This document shows positions 59,962 to 64,000 of a DNA stretch of 64,000 bases, one piece after another (positions within the stretch are counted from its first letter, which is position 1; every line of letters starts with the position of its first letter). The position numbers and the translations under genes were made by a program. A model generated the notes under the pieces. The model was not told the origin of the DNA. It searched no databases and was given only the letters and a program-made list of their open reading frames with translations. Source of the stretch: Gp6-AA40 sp035293405 (GTDB lineage: Bacteria > Acidobacteriota > Vicinamibacteria > Vicinamibacterales > UBA2999); NCBI GenBank assembly GCA_035293405.1, contig DATDOE010000090.1, positions 124,001 through 188,000 on the forward strand. Reading direction: 5' to 3'.

Positions 59962-62448
59962 TCAGAAGGTCTTCAGGAATTCAATCAGGGCGCGTTTCTC
60001 CGGGTCCGCCAGCTCGGTGCCGAACAAGTGCCCGCGGTTCACGATGAAGTCCGGACACTTGCTCATTTCGAGCAGCGGGTCTACGAGATCCCGGAATGCG
60101 GCCGTGGCATCGGCGTCGGTGGCGTTCGCTCCGAGCTTGTGCAGCCGCGCAAGAATCCTGACCATGAGGGCCGCGACCCTCGCATCGTGCTCGACCTGCC
60201 GGGACGGATCGTCGGCGATCAACCGCAGGTTGGAGAGCAGTCCGATCGGCGTCCCTCTCGGAATCGGCCCGATCCGCAAACCGTCCTCTGAGAAGAGCGA
60301 CGGGAACAGCGCCTGCTGCGTCCTGAGCGTCCGCTTGAGGGCCTCAGGGAGATACCCTGCGCTGAACTTCAGGTACACCGGCTGCGTGCCATGCCCTTCC
60401 GGCGCGCGGTCGCCCACGCGATCGATGAGGCCGGGAATCTTGTCGCCGAGCAACGAGTCCTTCTCGCGATCCTGCGGCCAGAGCAGCTTGTGGATCGAGT
60501 CGTCGAACGATCGCATGCGCCCCTCGACCGACGGGCTCATCTCGAGCCGGCCCACCGTGTTGTTCAGGAGGAACGGCGCCGTGGACCAGAGGCTGACGAG
60601 CGACGGCGGCCGCGTGTAGCCACGTCCTCCGGCCGGCATCTCGAAGGAGCGCGCTTCGCCAGTGTATGGGTGATACCAGAGCATCTTGCCGACCGACGGC
60701 AGCTCCTTGTACGACTGCGACGAGAAGTTGTCCCAGATATTGCCGCTCATGGCGTTGGTGGCGAGCGGACTGCAGGCATTGGTCTGCAGCAGCGTCACTG
60801 GTACGCGGACCTCGGCAGAGAGGTAGTTGTCGTTGAGGAAGTCCGGTGCGGTCACGATGTCGCGCATCTGCTTCTTGAACTCCGGTGTCTGCGTCGCAGC
60901 CCAGTACCGGTTCCAGCAATCGAGATATCCCTTGCCGTTGCAGCCCTCCGGGTCGAGGCCAGCCGCCATCTCCGGCAGCTTGGTCGAATGGCATCGCGCG
61001 CAGGTGTCGGCAAACACCTCTTTGCCGCGCGTCAGCACGGTCGCGTCCTTAGTCAGATACGCGGCGCCGCCAGGGGCATCCGCGAGATGGTGAGCGTCTG
61101 TCGTCTTGAGGAAGAACTTCGCCGTGTCGAGGGTCTGCGCCTCGGTCGCCTTGAAGTACGCGGAGTTGCGCCGCGCCGCTTCGATCCTGAGTGGCGTCTG
61201 CGGCCTGGCTCCGATGAGCGGCAGGAAGTGCTGCGTCCACTCCTCGCTGAAGGTCCCGATGTTGAGATACACGCGGTTGAGCGCACCGAGCGCACCCACC
61301 GAGTCGGCGCCGTCCTTGAGCACGCGCGGGGCCCAAACCGCCGGTGACGCGAAGAGCGTGGCGAGCGGGCCGTCCTTGATGAAGTCGCTGAACTGACGAT
61401 TGTCGAGCCCACCGCCAGCGAGTGTCTCCTTGCCCCAGCGCTTGGCGTGCAGCAGGCGCGGCCCGATCAAATACAACGCGTTCATCGTCCGCGGGTTGTT
61501 GATGTTGTCGCTCGCAACGAATGAGGTGTCGAGCGAGCCCGGCCGCGACGAATGAAAAATCTGGAACGCAAAGTCCTCGAAGTCGGCAGCCTGATAGAAG
61601 ATGCGATCGATCGTGAAGTACTGGGCGCCGACGTTGGAGCTCAGGTTGGCCCACGCCGGGTTATTGGGATCGGCGGGTGGCTTGATCGGATTGGGACCGA
61701 CATGGCAGAACCCGCACGACATACCCACGCGGTAGGGTCGGACGAGCGCCTTGTCCTCGTAGTACGTCCGGTCGGTGTAATAGCGTTCCGCGTCCCAGCG
61801 TTTGGCCGCCTGTTCGTCGAAGTTCGGGTTCGGAAAGAGGCGCAGGCCAACGATGCCCGTGGCATAGCCGTAGAACGATCCGGTCTCGAAGGGGTTGCCG
61901 TTCAGCGTCTGGCCCCGCGCGCCTGTCTGAACGCCGGGGTACTTCGTCGCGTTCTCGAATGGATCCGGTGGACAGTCCGCCTGGCGCTGATCGACCCACA
62001 GACCCCTACGCGCCGGATTGGCTCCCGTCGGCTTGGTGAAGCACGGCTCGTTGACGAGGCCGAAGTAGTCCCACCGGTTGGCCCGGCTGTAGCTCTGGGA
62101 CGGGTGGGACGAGACGACTTTGAGAAAGTCGAGCGCCCCGCCACTGGTCTCGCTCAGCGTATCCCACAGCCGATCGTTCCCGGCGCTCCACACCAGCCAC
62201 GTATTGCGGCCGCGAATCTCGTCGAGCGAGAGCGTAACGGGACCGCCGCGGTCCTGATCCATGTCGCGGAAGTAATCCTCATCGGCCGCAGGGAACGACG
62301 CGGCTTCGCGCGCGGGCGACGCGACGAGCGCTTCGTCTTGCTGCTCGGGAGGCGTCGGCGGGTGGGTCCGGAACCAGGCGAACACGAGGCCGGCAGTGAC
62401 GACGACGACGGCCACGCCGGCCAGCAGGCCGGTGCGAGTAGATTGCAT
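59962..62448 (-). CDS. Large membrane-anchored two-heme cytochrome c
   Basis: An 828-residue protein from ATG 62448. One N-terminal membrane anchor (LLAGVAVVVVTAGLVFAWF, about residues 8-26) holds it on the periplasmic face. Two heme c sites: CGFCHVGPNPIKPP (about residue 247) and CARCHSTKLPEM (about 487), spaced 240 residues apart. The remainder has long ordered regions such as PRTMNALYLIGPRLLHAKRWG and SPSVEGRMRSFDDSIHKLLWP. The heme spacing suggests a di-heme peroxidase-like or dehydrogenase-type electron acceptor. It lies 14 bp after the small unknown gene and 22 bp before the catalase-like gene. Confidence 0.85.
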   Translation of the reverse strand: MQSTRTGLLAGVAVVVVTAGLVFAWFRTHPPTPPEQQDEALVASPAREAASFPAADEDYFRDMDQDRGGPVTLSLDEIRGRNTWLVWSAGNDRLWDTLSETSGGALDFLKVVSSHPSQSYSRANRWDYFGLVNEPCFTKPTGANPARRGLWVDQRQADCPPDPFENATKYPGVQTGARGQTLNGNPFETGSFYGYATGIVGLRLFPNPNFDEQAAKRWDAERYYTDRTYYEDKALVRPYRVGMSCGFCHVGPNPIKPPADPNNPAWANLSSNVGAQYFTIDRIFYQAADFEDFAFQIFHSSRPGSLDTSFVASDNINNPRTMNALYLIGPRLLHAKRWGKETLAGGGLDNRQFSDFIKDGPLATLFASPAVWAPRVLKDGADSVGALGALNRVYLNIGTFSEEWTQHFLPLIGARPQTPLRIEAARRNSAYFKATEAQTLDTAKFFLKTTDAHHLADAPGGAAYLTKDATVLTRGKEVFADTCARCHSTKLPEMAAGLDPEGCNGKGYLDCWNRYWAATQTPEFKKQMRDIVTAPDFLNDNYLSAEVRVPVTLLQTNACSPLATNAMSGNIWDNFSSQSYKELPSVGKMLWYHPYTGEARSFEMPAGGRGYTRPPSLVSLWSTAPFLLNNTVGRLEMSPSVEGRMRSFDDSIHKLLWPQDREKDSLLGDKIPGLIDRVGDRAPEGHGTQPVYLKFSAGYLPEALKRTLRTQQALFPSLFSEDGLRIGPIPRGTPIGLLSNLRLIADDPSRQVEHDARVAALMVRILARLHKLGANATDADATAAFRDLVDPLLEMSKCPDFIVNRGHLFGTELADPEKRALIEFLKTF

Positions 62449-62462
62449 CACGACGCGTCGCC

Positions 62463-62897
62463 TCACTCGAATTCGAGGGTGAAGTGCAGACTCGGCTTGT
62501 TGTGGGCGTACACCAGGCCGAGATACAGCTTGGGAGCGATGAGCCGGATCTCGTCGCGAATCCAACTCGCCACGAGGGACGTCTTCGAGTAGTCGAGGAC
62601 GATGCACTCGTTGCCATCAAACTGACTGGGGCCCTTGTAGACCTCCGCCACGATGGCGTTCAGGCCAAAGGCGGTAATGCGGTTGCGCAGGACGCCGTGC
62701 GCACCGTCAAACGTTTTGCCCTGCCAGACAAACCGGCTGACGGCTTCAGCGATCGCCGGTGAAAACCTGGTGCCGGCGGCAACAATAGCCGTCCCCTTCG
62801 CCGCGCCGTCGGGAAGAGGTCCGGCGACCGCGGACCGAAACATGTCATTGAGCTGCGTGTCGTCGAGTGTGAGCAATGTCGGGACGTCGATCACCAT
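62463..62897 (-). CDS. Hypothetical protein, first gene of the peroxidase-lipase operon
   Basis: A 144-residue protein from ATG 62897 (GAGG upstream). It is soluble with beta-rich content: AKGTAIVAAGTRFSPAIAEAV, FVWQGKTFDGAHGVLRNRI, GLNAIVAEVYKGPSQFDGNE, CIVLDYSKTSLVASWIRDEIR and LYLGLVYAHNKPSLHFTLEF. The repeated pattern V-Y-G/D resembles lipid-binding beta barrels, but no family is recognised. It leads the operon 14 bp before the cytochrome; the 198-bp gap upstream holds no visible gene. Confidence 0.72.
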   Translation of the reverse strand: MVIDVPTLLTLDDTQLNDMFRSAVAGPLPDGAAKGTAIVAAGTRFSPAIAEAVSRFVWQGKTFDGAHGVLRNRITAFGLNAIVAEVYKGPSQFDGNECIVLDYSKTSLVASWIRDEIRLIAPKLYLGLVYAHNKPSLHFTLEFE

Positions 62898-63095
62898 ACA
62901 TGTGCCTCGCGAAAGACTTGCCTGGACCACTCAGTTGAGGTTCGCGTGGGGAGCTCGCGCGCTCGCCCGCTTCGTAGTGGCGGCGCGGAAGGAATCGTTA
63001 CACATGAAGAACGACAATGGACGAGAAACCGAACGTCGATGGTGAATCGTGGGCAAGCGCCCGTGGCGCGCCAACGGCCGAGCTTCAGGGAACCG

Positions 63096-63551
63096 TCAGA
63101 TCCCGGTGATCTGGACGTTGGCCCCGTCGGGATCCTTCACGTGGAACCCGAACTCCAGGTTCTCGCGTGGAGTGAGGCCCATCCCCAGCAGCTCCTTCGT
63201 CACCGCGTCCTTGTTGAAGTTCTCCACGCCAATCGCGAAGTGATCCACGAGGCCGGGAGGCGGCTCGACCCGAAGGGACACGAGCACCTTGCCGCCGATG
63301 CCAAGCCGCGAAATCCTGTTGGGCTTGTCCTCGTTCACGACCGACAGTCCGAACACACGGTTGTAGAAATCAATCGAGCGTGGCATGTCCGTCACGAGCA
63401 CCGAGACGTGGTTGATGCTGCCCGATTTCAGCGAGGCCGCCGAAGCGGTCGCGCCCGCGGCGGCGACCATCGCCAGCGCCTGGATCAACTCGCGGCGCGA
63501 GAGCCGCCCGCGCTCGAAGCGCGTCACGAGGTCGGAAATCATGTGTTCCAT
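63096..63551 (-). CDS. Tat-exported VOC/glyoxalase-fold protein
   Basis: A 151-residue protein from ATG 63551 (63542 possible). The N-terminus RLSRRELIQALAMVAAAGA carries a twin-Arg signal (RR in SRREL), so it is exported folded. The mature part is one vicinal oxygen chelate module: SINHVSVLVTDMPRSIDFYNRVFGLSVV and FGFHVKDPDGANVQITGI, with a His in NHVSVL as likely metal ligand. VOC proteins isomerise, hydrolyse or bind small molecules with metal; the substrate here is unknown. It is divergent from the MerR gene at the window edge. Confidence 0.87.
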   Translation of the reverse strand: MEHMISDLVTRFERGRLSRRELIQALAMVAAAGATASAASLKSGSINHVSVLVTDMPRSIDFYNRVFGLSVVNEDKPNRISRLGIGGKVLVSLRVEPPPGLVDHFAIGVENFNKDAVTKELLGMGLTPRENLEFGFHVKDPDGANVQITGI

Positions 63552-63665
63552 GGCGCGCAGTGTACGCCGTTTCGTGTTCGGTTCGCCCTCCGGGCTCGTT
63601 CATCGAGCACTACGACGTGATTCCGGCTTGACTCTCCCCCAACGTCAGACTGCAAGCTATGCACG

Positions 63666-64000
63666 GTGACGATCGACGCGAGCCCATCGTACCGGGTCCA
63701 TGAGTTCGCCGAGCTGGCCGGCGTCACGGTCAAGACGCTGCATCACTACGATCGGCTGGGTCTGCTCAAGCCGGGGCGCACCGCCGCCGGCTATCGGGTG
63801 TACACACCCGCGGACCTGCCACGTCTCGAGCAGATCGTCGCGCTCAAGGCGCTCGGGCTCTCGCTGAAGGACATCCGCGCCCTTCTCGACCGCGACGCGC
63901 TCCCCCTGCAGTCGACGTTCCGCCAGCAGCGTGAAGTCCTCGAAGAGAAGCGGCGGCTGCTCGACCGCGCCATCCAGACACTGACCGAGGCGGAACAGGC
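63666..64000 (+). CDS. MerR family transcriptional regulator, cut by the right edge
   Basis: 111 codons visible from GTG 63666. The DNA-binding domain is typical: YRVHEFAELAGVTVKTLHHYDRLGLLKPGRTAAGYRVYTPADLPRLEQIVALKALGLSLKDIRALL. The dimerisation helix begins with REVLEEKRRLLDRAIQTL. The C-terminal effector domain lies beyond 64000, possibly a TipA- or other ligand type. Divergent from the VOC gene. Confidence 0.9.
   Translation, partial: MTIDASPSYRVHEFAELAGVTVKTLHHYDRLGLLKPGRTAAGYRVYTPADLPRLEQIVALKALGLSLKDIRALLDRDALPLQSTFRQQREVLEEKRRLLDRAIQTLTEAEQ

Overview
The window is a high-GC (roughly two-thirds G+C) chromosomal segment with tightly packed genes. The gene set (large carboxypeptidase-regulatory TonB receptor, DUF4136 lipoproteins, MtrB/PioB porin with decaheme cytochrome, twin NtrC-type regulators, Ku, DUF6152 proteins) points to an acidobacterium, most probably of the Vicinamibacteria type. 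This placement is inference from gene content; there is no rRNA here.

Layout. (1) 1-18.2 kb is a redox/stress island. It holds three universal stress proteins, a nitroreductase, DUF4136 lipoproteins, a LOG-family protein, an MtrAB-like extracellular electron conduit (MtrB porin, decaheme cytochrome, NapC-like membrane cytochrome, small cytochrome c), two near-identical sigma54 response regulators around one PAS histidine kinase, a single-heme lipoprotein, TonB and two small Cys-rich proteins. Four divergent intergenic regions share a bipartite upstream motif, and seven genes or operons leaving them carry good -24/-12 sigma54 promoters, so most of the island looks like one regulon of the resident two-component system. 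(2) 18.2-26.8 kb is a TetR-associated catabolic or uptake cluster: a TonB receptor, a TetR regulator, two related secreted proteins, a DUF6152 protein and a heme-c/copper monooxygenase-like protein, with four copies of a CGACCGG palindrome. (3) 26.8-50.3 kb is housekeeping with many DNA repair genes (uvrC, ku, mpg, uvrA, alkD), tdk, efp, hsp20, HtrA, MscS, a leucine pathway region (leuA with divergent lysR, mpg-leuC-leuD), two CDP-alcohol phosphatidyltransferases and a Kef-type antiporter. (4) 50.4-52.9 kb has a flavodoxin-like protein, tRNA-Thr(CGT), rsmE and a STAS/pseudo-receiver protein. (5) 52.9-62.9 kb is a six-gene minus-strand operon: an unknown protein, a large two-heme cytochrome c, a catalase-like protein, an unknown membrane protein, a Dyp-type peroxidase and a patatin with a multi-span membrane insert. 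It is the best candidate for an undescribed system, perhaps membrane lipid (hydro)peroxide processing. (6) The right end has a Tat-exported VOC protein and the start of a MerR regulator.

A second unusual theme is repeats. Degenerate 7-bp tandem arrays lie in at least six intergenic places and, in frame, inside both uvrA and uvrC. A 110-bp exact copy of the uvrC 3' end sits 9 kb away. REP-like palindromes supply or adjoin stop codons of rsmE and leuA. No transposase, integrase, CRISPR array or rRNA gene was seen.
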